Shown one piece after another: positions 10,976 through 22,455 of a stretch of 64,000 nt of DNA. The notes under the pieces are model-generated. The model made no database searches. It was not told the origin of the DNA and saw only the letters and a program-made list of their open reading frames with translations. Source of the stretch: Reticulitermes lucifugus (Eukaryota > Arthropoda > Insecta > Blattodea > Rhinotermitidae); NCBI GenBank assembly GCA_026260175.1, contig JAKCWW010000771.1, positions 28,561 through 92,560 on the forward strand, read 5' to 3'. Positions within the stretch are counted from its first letter, which is position 1, and each line of letters begins with the position of its first letter. Both the position numbers and the translations under genes were made by a program.

Positions 10976-11618
10976 TATACTAAAAGACCTACACAGCATC
11001 AGCATGCAGCTTTGTCGGTTGTAAGATGTACAATATTAAAAACTTTACCAATATTTCTATGTTTACTGGGGCTGCTCTGGTACTAACGTGACTATGGTTC
11101 CATGGTTGCTATAGTTCCACGAAGGCGCCAGACCTGTTTCACTCTGTTCACATTTACCACTTTGTTTTACATTTTGACACTCCCTAAAATATGCGTGACT
11201 ATTATCACAAGCCCTGATATCCAGCAACAAATAAAAGATCAGGCCAAAAATAACTAGTCTGAAAGTATTACAAATACCGTAGCCTTCACACCCCTGAATA
11301 TTTCTGTAAATTCTGTGAAATGTGTCCACATTTAACCTGATCTGTTTGAAGTTATGTCTTGCGTATACAGAAAAATTGTCTAACCATACTCGTGTTATGA
11401 AACAAAAAACTGATACTGCAGCTACACCTGCTACTAGGACATCAAAAGAACGGACGGAATGCTGCCAAAAGCAACCATGACTGCCATGACTGGCCGCTAT
11501 GAAATTACCATGAAATACTGTTCTATTCTGCCCACAACACAAAGCATGTAAATTGTGTGGGAGGCTGGAAATTTTTATATGGAACTGGAAACAATTCTAA
11601 TACCAAATTGTCTTTGTG

Positions 11619-11885
11619 TTTCGTTTTATACCGCTGCCGGTATCTAGGGTTATGTAGCGTCGATGGTTAAGTTAGCTGATGGATGATGAATTGGAAAGGA
11701 TGTGGAAGGAAGCGGTCGTGGCCCAGTCGAGGTATTATATCGACATCTGTGTAAAAAAAAAGTGACAGAAATCAGGCTAAATTGCAGTCAGTACAGCCGG
11801 CAGGTAAGCTGATATTTGAACCGGGTACCTTCTGAAAACACCAACGTGCTCGGTCTATCTCACAAGCTGAAACTGTCCTGACAAA
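11619..11885 (-). mobile_element. tRNA-derived SINE, arthropod-type 3' domain
   Basis: On the minus strand a tRNA-like head has box A-like GTGAGATAGACCGAGC and box B-like GGTTCAAATATC. It is followed by TACCTCGACTGGGCCACG, ACCGCTTCCTTCCACATCC and CATCGACGCTACATAACCC. The last part matches the 3' domain, roughly GGCCACGGCCGCTTCCTTCC, that I know from many arthropod SINEs. An internal T-rich run (about 11752-11760 on the plus strand, A-rich) separates head and tail. Related fragments are at 18.2 and 30.9 kb. Confidence 0.6.
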
Positions 11886-12120
11886 AGCCTACATTTTAAA
11901 CAGTAAAAACGGTCATTCTTAGAAAGTATTATGTGACAGCTCAGCACGTGGTGCCATTCCCCATAAGTCTGGCGGCAACGACTCAGATGGCGACTGTCGG
12001 AGTTACAAAACCAGTAAGCGCCATTTCTGGGCTGAGTCACAAACGGTACAAGTCAGTTTGTTTGCATACGTAGGGCACAACATGCATCTTAGGTTGTAAT
12101 ATGAAATTGAGAAAGCTTAT

Positions 12121-12185
12121 ACAAGACGTAAGGCTACAGGCTTGTAATATGCAAGTGCCTTGTTCGAATCTCTGCCGAAGCACCT
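12121..12185 (+). repeat. tRNA-like fragment with box B
   Basis: AAGGCTACAGGCTTGTAATA followed by CTTGTTCGAATCTCTGCCG resembles the anticodon-to-T-arm half of a tRNA-derived SINE head. Box A is not convincing and no SINE body was recognised after it. Confidence 0.35.
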
Positions 12186-12319
12186 CATTGAGCTATTTTC
12201 TGATTTTACTCATGATCTACAATCACGTACCCCACGATTTTCTTCTTCCATCCTACTATTCGGCGTCATGTAATACCAGTTAATCACAGCGTCGTTAAAT
12301 ATGCCACAAAAATACACAT

Positions 12320-12597
12320 AAAATTGTCCCTGTGCAAGCCATAACAGCACATGAGGGCGTGGTGGTGCAGCTCTACTCATTCGGCACTACAGAGACGTGA
12401 GTGGTCAGCTTCATGCTCCGGCTACTTTATCTCGGTGAAAGAGCCCCGGACCCGTTGTATAGTAGGCTGAATATTTACGACAGCCAGTCTGGGTGCTTCG
12501 GAGAAAATATCGTGTCCTTGCCAGCAATCGAACCACGATTCTTCGATACTTTAGCTCGCAGCCTAGTTCGCCATACAGACTACGTTATACCAGCCCA
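12320..12597 (-). mobile_element. tRNA-derived SINE (the 51.3-kb family), diverged
   Basis: This is one of five copies of a SINE family that all read 3'-to-5' along the plus strand. Shared marks are GTCCCTGTGCAAG at the tail, ACGTGAGTGGTCAGCTTCATG, a GTGAAAGAGCCCCGGACCC segment, GTGTCCTTGCCAGCAATCGAACCACG (minus-strand box B) and the tRNA-like head near 12555-12597. The order matches the complete copy at 51281-51600. A possible imperfect TSD (CCACAAAAATA and CCACAAATATG) flanks it. Confidence 0.6.
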
Positions 12598-12689
12598 CAA
12601 ATATGGCATATATATATATATAAATTAAATAAAGCTGAGTGTCAGAGAAAGAACACAGACTATGTTAAACTGTAAAATGCAATAGCCGA

Positions 12690-12930
12690 TCCGACACAGC
12701 TATATGGATCAGAGTCCTGGATATAACGAAATAACAGAAGGACCAATTGAGACAGCTAACACGTGAATTCTAAAGGTTGTAAGTAACATGCGATCACAAC
12801 GTTTCAGGAAACCAAGCATTCGGACAATAAATAAATAGGCGCTATATCTGACATCTCAGACAACATAACGGAATAACAAAAAGAACTACTTTCACCGCCT
12901 AGAAAGAACTGATGAAAGCAAATTTTCTAA
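12690..12930 (+). pseudogene. Possible decayed non-LTR retrotransposon tail
   Basis: The forward translation gives LYGSESWI, close to the YGxExWT motif in the tail of RTE-like reverse transcriptases. After several stops a segment ending in HRLERTDE is reminiscent of the later H-x-R-M-D block. Many stops and shifts make this weak. Confidence 0.3.
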
Positions 12931-12939
12931 AAATGTAAC

Positions 12940-14410
12940 CAATATAAACACGACAGAGTGGGTAAAAAGTACATCGTAAAATTATGGACGGATCAATTCC
13001 TACTTGAGCGTTGGAGTCGGAAGACTGTATCAAGAATAATACCTTTCGGTGGGTATGATAATAATCCATAATTTTATAAAAGCCCACTTCTTCCCGTCCT
13101 TCCGGGAGATAAGAGCCCCATGCAAAATAAGTTAGGAAATGTCTGCAGCGCGTAACAATTCTGGCACTTTCGAAATCACGACTGTATTTTGTTTTTCACG
13201 TAGGACCGTGTGTTACGCTTAGATTCTCAACTCTTTCTTCGGCCTCTCTGATTGTGCCTTATTCGTTATTTATCTCATACATGGAGATAACGTATATCCT
13301 GTACTTTTCTCGTAAGGGAGACGACGTCATATATCTTGCATTTGTCTCGTATATCGCAAGATGTTTCAGATAGACAATTGTTTCTTAGACCGCATTAGTA
13401 CCTCACACAGAACACAGTCTGTCTGCAGTAAGCTGACCAATCGCATGAATGTAAGCAGGTCTGTATGCAGAGTGCTGTTATCCATGTCCGATTTTAACCA
13501 AAGAGTTACATACACCTCCTCCATGTAGGTTGGCTGTTCTATTATTTGCGGAGTGTTACAAAGACCAAATGGGGAAAAGAATATCAATGTCCCTACCGAG
13601 CCATTTATGGACACAGCCTTAAATAAAAGAGTGGCGGCCAGAACGCAGAATGTAGAGGGCGTGACCGTAGCATATTCGCGTGGTAATGCTACAACTCCAA
13701 CAGGAAACATGAAGGATGTACAAGACGACAAAAAGGCGCCTTATAGCTAATATGTTCACGTAAATATATTTTTAAAAAGATTATAACTTCAAGGGGCTGT
13801 TAGTAATCGATATTGTAGTTCTGCTCTTGGAATATACCTTTCCTTTCTTTAACGTCTAATGCAATTTACTGCACAATACACACACTTGCTTTGCGGCAAT
13901 TCGGTGACGGGTCATATCCGCCGGAAATGACGCCATTTTAACTTGCTACTGAAGCGCGATGAGAGAAGTCAAAATGATAAAAGAGAGCTGTGGTTCATAA
14001 AATGGTCTGAGGCATGAGTTGATTGAAGAGAGACCACACATAGGAGTCAATAAGAACGATAATTCACGGCTCCGTAAGAATGGCGCCACAACCCGTGGGA
14101 CAATCACACAACTCAGCACATATTGAGTGATTCTGTATAGTCAGTTACACGAAAAGCGTTGCCCACAAACCCCTGACTTCTTTATTCCACAGGGTATTTG
14201 GTGACTCTGTACCAAATTTCTTTCGCACAATTACGTAACCGCCGGACAGGACTGTACAAGGTTATTTCTATAGCCACCAGTTATCCTGCCAGAGGCCTAA
14301 AACATTTGCGAGGTCTCCTTCACTATTTTGTCGTGACTTTCGACACAGTGTCTTCAAACAGGCCAGTCTCCTCATTCTGAAGTCCTTACATAGTCGGTCT
14401 TACCAACTAT
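12940..14410. other. No supported gene
   Basis: An open frame of 121 codons on the minus strand (13366-13731) has no recognisable domain and overlaps a plus-strand frame. No repeat was recognised here. Confidence 0.4.
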
Positions 14411-14418
14411 TGTAAAAA

Positions 14419-14466
14419 TGAGGTCTGCGCTCTTCTGGGATATTACACCGCGTCGTGTAGTAAACA
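14419..14466 (+). repeat. Fragment of the fold-back element at 38.4 kb
   Basis: GTCTGCGCTCTTCTGGGATA with TTACACCGCGTCGTGTAGTAA closely follows the outer part of the left arm at 38416-38460. Only the outer arm is present, without the hammerhead-like core. Confidence 0.5.
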
Positions 14467-14931
14467 TTTATTGCTGCAAGTACACATAAATCAATGTATC
14501 AAACTCAGGGGGTAAATACACATTTTTATAAATAAAAATAAAAAACGTAAGCCCCTTCTTGGAAGTCAATTCACCTGCAGGCACGAAAGAGATCGACAAA
14601 TATTTAAAAAATATATATAGCCAGGACACAAGAGAAATTTCCTGACTTGTGAGACTACAATTAGAGAACCCCATTTCTTAGTCACTTAAAAATTGTTCTC
14701 TCGTTTCTGCAGCACTAAGTACAAGGAATTTTCGATAAGTGAGGTTTCTTATATCCTCAAAAGTAAATGACAAGTCAGTGCAAGGTTAAGGCATTGGCTA
14801 AATGTGCTGCAAAAGCGTAGTTTAAAGGGAACGCATTGTGGGCCTAAAATCCCAATCGTCAAAACTGCTTTTGTTTCTGCATTTATATGCTTCACTTGTG
14901 GGCAACGGGCATATTTAATGGCAATTATTTA

Positions 14932-14952
14932 TACATACATACATACATACCT
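14932..14952. repeat. (ATAC)n microsatellite
   Basis: About five tandem tetranucleotides just before a family A copy. Confidence 0.85.
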
Positions 14953-15013
14953 TCTGATCTGAAGGTGTAGGGTTTGTGGTAAAGTTAACGTGTTCAAACC
15001 TCCAAATCTCTAA

Positions 15014-15392
15014 CCGGGCATTTTTATAGGCGCGTTCGCAAAATTGCGAAAAGCAACTATTAACTTTGTCACGTCCGTCCGTCTGTCTGTCCGTCCGCCA
15101 GTTCCGTCCGCATGGAACAACTCGGCTCCCAACTGTACGGATTTTTATGAAATTTGACATTTAAGTATTTTTCGAAAACATGTCGAGAAAATACAAGTTT
15201 CATTACAATCTGAAAAGAACAACGGCTACTTTTCATGAAGACCTATGTACATTTATAACAATATCTCGCTGAATTTTTCGTAGAATGAAAAATGTTTCAG
15301 ACAAAAGACACTGTTTTACGTTCAATATCTTTTCCTCGAAAACTGCCGTTTATGAGATAATGTGGAAAACTATGGCACAGCCGGACAGGCAC
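15014..15392 (+). repeat. Dispersed repeat family A, long copy
   Basis: This is the best plus-strand copy of family A. It runs from GGCATTTTTATAGGCGCGTTCG through the pyrimidine-rich CGTCCGTCCGTCTGTCTGTC, GCATGGAACAACTCGGCTCC, ACGGATTTTTATGAAATTTG, TGTCGAGAAAATAC, GAATGAAAAATGTTTCAGAC and GCCGTTTATGAGATAATGTG. It matches 9890-10260 (inverted) over its full length. A 92-codon frame starting at 15285 lies partly inside but has no recognisable domain and is not kept in the sister copy. Confidence 0.7.
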
Positions 15393-15720
15393 ATGCGCTT
15401 TGTAAGCTGTACAACCAAGGATAAAGATACACATTCAGAATATGTAATACTTACTTCTGTGCACGGCATTAATGGTTACGTGAACGCGCCTCAATGTTAC
15501 GTTTATAATTTTATGTACACTGCCTCTCTTGTTACCTTTCTTTTCACATTCGATTGTTATTAATACGTTAGTTATGTGGCACTCTAGCAAGCGGGGGAAA
15601 ATTCTATGAATATATATATAAACAGTGCCATGTTTTTTCTTTCGATCTCTAATGACTCATTCGTTAATTTTGTTCGAGCGATCCACTTTGAAGAATTTAA
15701 AGTCTTACCTTCCAACAGAT

Positions 15721-15959
15721 GGTTGAGGCACTGCGCTACAAACCGGAACGTCGCGGGTTCGATTCCCGATGGTGTCACTGGNNNNNNNNNNNNNNNNNNN
15801 NNNNNNNNNNNNNNNNNNNNNNNNNNNNNNNGCGGCCGGTGCGTGGGGCTGACAACCTTACCACCTTCATGTGCCGATTGTCTAAAAACCTGGGCGCCTC
15901 AACCTCCTGGAGCCCTAAGGGCCTGACAAGGCCTGTAATGGGATTGCTTTAAAAAAAAT
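15721..15959 (+). mobile_element. tRNA-derived SINE with perfect 12-bp TSD
   Basis: CTTCCAACAGAT flanks the element exactly at 15709-15720 and 15960-15971. The head contains TGGTTGAGGCACTGCGCTAC (box A region) and GCGGGTTCGATTCCCG (box B, about 15754-15769). A 50-N gap follows. The body (GCGGCCGGTGCGTGGGGCTG, then CCTACCACC-like and GGGCCTGACAAGGCCTGTAA segments) ends in a short A run. The body is shared with copies at 0.6, 45.8 and 47.3 kb. The perfect TSD suggests a fairly young insertion. Confidence 0.8.
15782..15831. other. Assembly gap (50 N)
   Basis: A run of 50 N inside the SINE at 15721-15959, between box B and the body. Confidence 0.98.
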
Positions 15960-15971
15960 CTTCCAACAGAT

Positions 15972-17080
15972 ACCACTTGTTTCACTCACCGTGCTACAAA
16001 GTGTCGTGACAAGAGTCGTCGAATTCTGTCTGCCATTTCGTGTGCGTTTAGTTTAGCTGTCAGCGTGGCTGTTGTTGTGCTTGCCGCGTCTCAGCACGGT
16101 TTATTAGAAACGAATTTTAACTTTCTACTTGATTGGATATTTCAGTTCGTTAGAGCAAGTCACGTTAATGAACTTTAAGGAAATATATACACGTACATAT
16201 TTATCTTGTAGAAATTCCCATTTATTGTGGGGAAACGCAAAAGCGTAAGATGACTGTATGTATGCAATACGAGAGCAATTTGGTACGTGGCGCAGCAGCC
16301 TAGATCATTAAATGTAGCTTATCATACATGTCAACTTTCATTATTTTTCAACATAATCCCATACTCGCACAAGTTTAAAAACTTCCGTCACGGTAGAAGT
16401 CGGGCTGCTGCAGTCCAAATCACTCACACTCACAAACACGCACTTTGCACTTCCACATTACTTGCAATCAGCAACTTAACAATGTTGCTCCAGCGACTGC
16501 AACAAACTGTTAGTCGCTAGGCGTGATCCTTCAACATGACAATGCAGCCCGACACAGCGCACGCCAAACACGAGAAATGTTGCAGTTGTTTCACTGGGAA
16601 CATCTGGACGATGCATCCTGTCAAATTCGATAAAAAGTGTAGTGTAGACTATCAATATCAAAAAGATTCTAAATACGTCAAACATAATCAAAAATGGTGT
16701 AATGAGATAGACTGATATGTCGTTCATGCATTAAGGTATGCACGGAAAGCATACTTTATACTTCAATTATAATACAGCTTATAATTGTCTTCATGTGTGT
16801 GCAACTGACTTACTGAGCAAGTAGTTTCAATGTGTGACTGTTGTCGTTATCATCAGACAACCTTGATATGTAAATAATTTCATCTGCAACAGATTTCCCG
16901 TTGAAATTGTGACAGGCATTTCCAGTGGTAATTACAAGACACGTTAATGGTGACTGCGTTTCGACAGAAAGGTCAAATCGTGGAAAACGTTCTAACAAAT
17001 AATTCAATCTTTAGCACCATGAAGTTAGCTATACAGAAGCAGTTACAGAATATGAAGATCAATTTATGCATATGTAAGTT
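15972..17080. other. No supported gene
   Basis: I recognise neither coding domains nor repeats here. Open frames are under 85 codons. Confidence 0.4.
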
Positions 17081-17111
17081 TTTATTATCAGTTGCTATAT
17101 AATACGTTTAT

Positions 17112-17165
17112 ATACTCCCACGTTTCGGCTGACTATCTCAGCCATCATCAGACAGTCATCGTACA
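17112..17165 (-). ncRNA. Hammerhead-ribozyme-like motif, core kept
   Basis: On the minus strand: CTGATGA (plus-strand 17145-17151), an extra U, a 6-bp helix GGCTGA/TCAGCC with a 5-nt loop (17127-17143), then GAAAC (17122-17126). The core and helix II are intact. Helix III reads ACGUGG rather than a self-complementary sequence, and helix I (ACTGT against AGTATA) pairs poorly, so this copy is probably inactive. Structurally it is a sister of the motif at 10.9 kb. Confidence 0.5.
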
Positions 17166-17718
17166 TAGACATAAGCAGCGTACATATTGTGTCTGAACGG
17201 TAATTGCCAATCCGTTACAGCGGCAGTAAATTTATGCCTTTAATAAAGAAGTTATCATTTTTAGGGTCTTCACATATCTCCGCAGGACATTTGCTGGTAA
17301 CAGCTCGCAGTATACCTACCGCAGTACTACACAGACTACCAGCACAACAAGTACTCAGTTTATCACACTCGGATGCGTCGTCGTTACGATATATTATTTC
17401 GGCTATAAAGTGGCATTTATAAAGGTTTCTCCGGCCAAGTCATTTCGTTTATAGCTGTGCTTTTATCTCATGAAAGCTCGACGAACAACAGACTGTCAAA
17501 GCGCGAAGAGAGAGAGATTTGACTTAGAGGCAGACAGAAAATTACAGAGTAACAACAGGTAGAGAGAGATTGGCTTAGAAAAATGTGCGTGTAACAGATA
17601 TCAAATGCATTTCATAGTTACCTCGACAGCTTACTCGACACAAGGACTTACTATAAAAAGCTTCCTACTAGAGAGATGAGAAAGTAACGAATTAAAACTG
17701 ACGGAGCTAGTGCCAAGA

Positions 17719-17753
17719 GGCTGGATAGCTTAGTCAATATAGAAACTGACTCC
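17719..17753 (+). repeat. SINE head fragment (box A side)
   Basis: GGCTGGATAGCTTAGTCAAT and the following ATAGAAACTGACTCC resemble the head at 375-415 (GGCCAGGATAGCGTAGTCGG). It stops before box B. Confidence 0.35.
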
Positions 17754-18235
17754 AAATATAGTAATTAAATAAATATAACGTATTCCATTACGATTAAATT
17801 CTGCAGGCGAAATGTCGCCTTATTTCACTTTGAAGCGAGTTCCGTAAAGAGCATAATAAGAGCAAATTCATTATACATACGACAAGGTTCACTGAGCCCC
17901 ACGGTATGCTAAGTAGTGATGCGGCTTGTCGTATTGCAAGTACAGAGTTAGGCAACGGTCGATCACTTGAAATGAATATGTGGCAATATTTATCTTATTC
18001 AGGTCAAACAATTCTATTTAGGGGCTTTTGGGGATATTTCTGTTTATGGTTCCCATTAGTGTGGAAATATTCTTTAGTTGGTATGGTGTAAACGAAAATA
18101 ATGTATTTCCGTTAGATATCCACTGACAAAGAACGAACCCACATTCATAGAGTTAGATATAATACTTCGCGACCCTGGACTACGTAGTCACTTTTCGTTA
18201 CTCCGTCCAGATAAATACTTGATTATTATGAGTAT

Positions 18236-18310
18236 AAAGTAGGCCACGATCACTTCCTTCGGCATTATTTCTATGTTATCATTCACAAACCATTCGCCCT
18301 TACACAGGCT
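18236..18310 (+). repeat. SINE 3'-domain fragment
   Basis: AGGCCACGATCACTTCCTTC matches the 3' domain seen in the SINEs at 11.6 and 30.9 kb. No head is present. Confidence 0.4.
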
Positions 18311-19239
18311 CTAATTTTTGCCGTTGATGAAACGACAAATAAAGGATAAATCAATGAACGTTTTTCATTACAAGGGAAGAGTGCAGACCCTACACAAAAG
18401 CCAAGCTCAAAGTAAATTAACAATTAAATTGAATTAAATGATTTGTCAATAACAGAAGTCATACGATATAGGAGGAGCAAGCGGCAGGGAATTACAGTTT
18501 TATTAAACGTACACGAAATAACGGGGTAGATTTTATTTTATGGAAATGAAGTAAAAACATAAATCGGATATACAAACCTTGAACTTGAAACGGACAGGGT
18601 ATAAGAGACAAAAGCAACACACAACGCGTAAAATATATGAAGGACAAAAGAGACAGAAACGGGTAAGCATGATAGAATGATGCGAGAAACGCAATCCTTG
18701 CAATAGCAGAAGAGAAACTTCCATCTGAAAAGAAGGCAATTTTTTTACAAATTTCAAGTGATGGGAAAACAACATAAATTATAATTTGAAATGTACTGAC
18801 AGAACATGACACGTAAGACAAGTGATGAGATAACATAATGAACAACACAAATAAAATACATAAACAGAAAAAAACGGATAAATATACCTCGAGAAAGAGA
18901 AACTGGAAGCAGATTTTGTGATGCAAAGGCAGCCTACACAGAAAATAATACAAGGCGGACAAATACAGGGAGACGCGACAGGTACTGAAATCAAATGTAA
19001 TAAAAGAATGTGGATGACAGAAATACTAAGCTAAACAATGTGGGTGACTGTTTATAGACAAACATTGTTACGACGGGCGGATATATAAAGGAAAATATTC
19101 TGAAAGGTATGAAGAAAGGGACAGTAATACGATGTAATTATTGTAAGAAGGAAAACAAATAAAAAATACACAATAAATAAGAGTAAAAAAATATAGTCAC
19201 ATATAATACTAATTAGAAACCAACAGTGTACAAGTTTCT

Positions 19240-19325
19240 GGGAAGACACCAAGCAGTTTCAACATGTCTCCGACAGATTATGACCCGGTTGGGCCATTAT
19301 CAAGGAGTCAAACTTTGTAAAACAA
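19240..19325 (-). repeat. Decayed hammerhead-like fragment
   Basis: On the minus strand CTCCTTGATAATGGCCCAAC with GGGTCATAATC and, further on, ACATGTTGAAAC keeps pieces of the CTGATGA-helix-GAAAC layout, but the order is disturbed and the core mutated. Confidence 0.3.
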
Positions 19326-19539
19326 GAAGTATTAAAGCGTTTACAGTGCGTAAAATAACATTACAGTCCAGCTGTAAATATAAAAACCCATGCAAAACAG
19401 CAGAAGATTTGTCAAAATATATATACCTTTTTTTCGATGAACATTCCTTACTTCAACAAAATATTCTACAGAATACGTTAAAAGCATAAATTATTATGCA
19501 AAGTCTACATCACTTCCTGATGACGGACGTAAAATTATG

Positions 19540-19790
19540 TCCTTAATCTTTTAAAGCCTAGCGGTGACTTTACTTACCACCAGTTTTAACATTCAGATAT
19601 TCTACATGGTGCTCACATTGTGTTGCGTGTTTGTACGGATCTCACAACAAATAGCAACATTTACCTTATACATCAATAACTGATTAGATTTTTTATAACA
19701 GAGGTGGAGAGTGTTTACTGCGCGGTACGCACTGAGTCCTTATATAAAGCAGATTACGTTTAGTCCCTAATTCCAGAGCGTCTGAACGCC
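19540..19790 (+). repeat. Dispersed repeat family B, copy 1
   Basis: Shares an ordered set of blocks with 32975-33215 and 34790-35015: TTTTAAAGCCTAGCGGTGAC, CACCAGTTTTAACATT, a GTGTTGCGTGTTTGTAC segment, TTTTTATAACAGAGGTGGAG, GTGTTTACTGCGCGGTACG and ACTGAGTCCTTATATA. No open frame is conserved. The class is unknown. Confidence 0.6.
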
Positions 19791-20089
19791 TGAGAAGACT
19801 TAATTTTTAATCGCCATGAAGTCTTCACGCCCGGTAATCGTAAACTATACCAGGCCAGAACAAGTAATTTATCAGTATAATATTTATGAAAGCTTTTCGT
19901 AAGTTATCTCAGTTTAATATCACTGTACTATTAAATAACCGGCTTCAGATAGAATTCATAAGCCCACTTTATTACTACACAAACTTGTAATTATTTTGCA
20001 CAACAACCGTAGCAACCAATAAAATGAAAATTAATGGCAAGCAATGTCGCTGACACCTCAAGACTTTATAAATCCACTGCGTTTTTATT

Positions 20090-20712
20090 ATTGATTGATT
20101 GATACATTCATTCTTCAGTCTGTCTTACGACAGGTCCGTAGCCTCTTCCAAAGCGAGTTCTCCACAGTGTGCGACCTAGTGCTTCCTCTTTCAATTTTCA
20201 GTATCTACTCTTTTCCTTAAGGTCATCCAGTAGCTGCTTACGTCTTCTCCCTCGTCTTCCCGTCATTTCTATCCTTCCTTCTAACTTTCCTTCAATCACG
20301 TGTTTCAGAAGGAAGTTTCTACGCGAGATGTGCCCAATCCAGTTAGCCTTTCTTCTTTTTATTGTATGTAGGATATTCCTCTCCTCTTTGACTCCGTGTA
20401 ATACTTCTTCATTTCTCACACGATTGGTCCAACTGATCTTCTCCATTATTCTCCAGCACCACATTCCAAAACGTTCCAGATACTTCTGATCTACTTTCCG
20501 AAGTGTCCACGTTTCGGCACCATATAAAGCTATGCTCCAAATGTAGCACTTCACAAGATGTTTTTAAAATTTAAGTCGAGTTTGGTTTTCTTCTTGTTGA
20601 ATGCTGCTTTTGCCATGGCAATTCTGGATTTAATTTCACGTGTACACCTTGCATCATTTGTTATCATACTACCCAAATGGTTGAAATATTCCACATTCTC
20701 CAATTGCTTGCA
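20090..20712 (-). pseudogene. RTE-like non-LTR retrotransposon 3' end, with frameshift and stop
   Basis: This would encode the C-terminal part of an ORF2 reverse transcriptase. Minus-strand translation gives YFNHLGSMITNDARCTREI and SRIAMAKAAFNKKK, then a frameshift near 20575, then KCYIWSIALYGAETWTLRK, MWCWRIMEKISWTNRVRNEE, WIGHISRRN and GRRGRRRKQLLDDLKEK. A TGA (20198-20200, minus strand) replaces what I read as an ancestral TGG. The same frame then continues KLKEEALGRTLWRTRFGRG to the end, followed by an ATCA tetranucleotide tail at the left edge. The YGAExW and WCWR motifs fit the RTE group. The element is 5'-truncated: the catalytic reverse transcriptase core and endonuclease are missing. 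Confidence 0.85.
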
Positions 20713-21103
20713 GAAAATAAAAAAATTGTGATGAGTGGCCTTCAGAAGCATAGCGTGCGATCCAGTAGTTCAAAGGTTGACAGACAGGACACACACACAC
20801 AGAGCATGGTAATATCGTAAACCTACTATCAATCCTTAAGGAAGAAGGAAGGAAGGAAGGAACTCTTAACAAATGGCATTTAACACGTTTACTTTTACAG
20901 CAGTATTATTTATCATGTAAATGATAACGTCATGTAATTATGCAAATTTTCAACCACATGCCATGACGACTGCATACGATCACGTGCTGACAATGACAAG
21001 GGAGATAAAACAGCCATTATAGATGTTGATGAAAGTAATTGCTATAGAATTACTTAATAACTGACAAAATAAAAATTATTACAGTTAAAACTGGGCCAAC
21101 TGA

Positions 21104-21312
21104 CACACTAACTAACTAACTAACTAACTAACTACATGGAGCAGAGTCCTTCTAGAAAAGCTCACAGCACCTTAGTTAGCCAATAAATTCTTATTTTGCA
21201 CAACCAGAGGGCTCACTACTGTGTTCGTACAACCCGACACTTATCCTTGCCTCTAGCAACATAAATCCAGTCCACGCTCTTCCATCCTACGTATTTTAAT
21301 ATTATCCTAAAC
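21104..21312 (-). pseudogene. Non-LTR retrotransposon 3' end with (TTAG)n tail
   Basis: On the minus strand DNIK is read in one frame and GWKSVDWIYVARGKDKCR in another, matching the tail seen at 8.3, 29.6 and 48.8 kb after a frameshift. The post-ORF segment contains CTAGAAGGACTCTGCTCCAT, and the element ends in a (GTTA)n run (CTAA repeats at 21105-21133 on the plus strand). Termination in a tetranucleotide repeat is usual for several non-LTR groups. It is only about 200 bp long. Confidence 0.65.
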
Positions 21313-22433
21313 CAAAATATTATTAGTCACAAAATATTTATACTTTCATTTTATCAAATATTTTCCATGCCAAAAAGTATTTCGAACAACAATCATAACT
21401 CTTAATTATATATCTGTAATTTCCAACATACTAACATCCTAGCAGGGAGTACTGTTTTTGACAAGATTTGTAGTTTCGATTTTAGAGTCATGCAATGTAC
21501 GTTTTACATTTTACCGATATAAATTGATATCAGGCACTTCCCAGAACGTCAAGTGCAGATACTTCACGCCATATTTAATTTGTATCCATTTTAATAGATT
21601 CGGAGATGAATTACGTAGAAAGAGTGACTCAAATTTGGGAGTCAAGAAAACAATACAGAAAGAAGATATGCAAGGAAAGAGGACGAAAGGAAAAAACGAA
21701 AAGATATATAAGCGTCTGTAGCGGAGACAAGCGACAGGCCTAAATAAAGAAACAAAAAACTTACGAATATCAAGTAGGCCTATTTATAACATCCTGTGCC
21801 AGGCTTACTTTGACGTCATTTATGATGAGAAGTGGGGCAATAAGGCTAAATCCGTGACACTTACAACTATTCTGTCAGCGGTGTGTGACGTACTGTAATT
21901 GTTGGGAGACACAGGTAATTGTTGGTTTAAAAACATTGCACACTTTCAAAACACCGGGACATATAATGCTAAGTATCTGGTATCTGGGGTAAATTACGCC
22001 AGCGAGAAATTCACTCCAAACTTTGCGTCGCCTCCGTCTTACAAGATTAGTTACGTCTTAACTATAGGTTAGAGAATTTCCCTGATCGCACTGGGCCTTG
22101 CCTGTTAAATGACAATGGCCGCACGTAAGATAAGCTACATGTCACCCCTGACTGCTATATTTTGTTTAAACTGCCGGACTGTATTTCGTAATCGTGCAGC
22201 AGCCAAATCCTTGTTTCTCTTGTGATCGCGGGTTTTGTTACAATCGGCTGTGGTTGGTGGATGACCTCCATAGGTCAGCCTACGTGTGGAGACCGCCCGA
22301 CTTAATGTGAGGTTTTATTGTTACAGGCGAAAAGCAACGTCTTTAAAACAAGTCCCCGTGGCAAATTAGACTTCTTATTGCGCACTCATAAAACGTACTT
22401 TCTTAGTAGGAAATTAATTATATTCCCCGCTCG

Positions 22434-22455
22434 TATATATATATATATATATGTG
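22434..22455. repeat. (TA)n microsatellite
   Basis: An uninterrupted dinucleotide run of about ten units. Confidence 0.9.

Noticed and set aside
11063-11542. 159-codon open frame on the minus strand, longest in the window
   Set aside because: No domain, no homologous pattern I recognise, no codon bias visible and no exon context. A frame of this length can arise by chance in 64 kb.
15606-15926. Open frame spanning the second assembly gap
   Set aside because: It crosses N bases and a SINE, so it is not a gene.
18492-18962. 156-codon hydrophobic frame on the minus strand, possible membrane protein
   Set aside because: The Phe/Leu/Ser richness comes from an A-rich plus strand. Overlapping frames in other registers are equally hydrophobic.
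20169-20489. 106-codon plus-strand frame
   Set aside because: It is antisense to the RTE-like pseudogene at 20090-20712.
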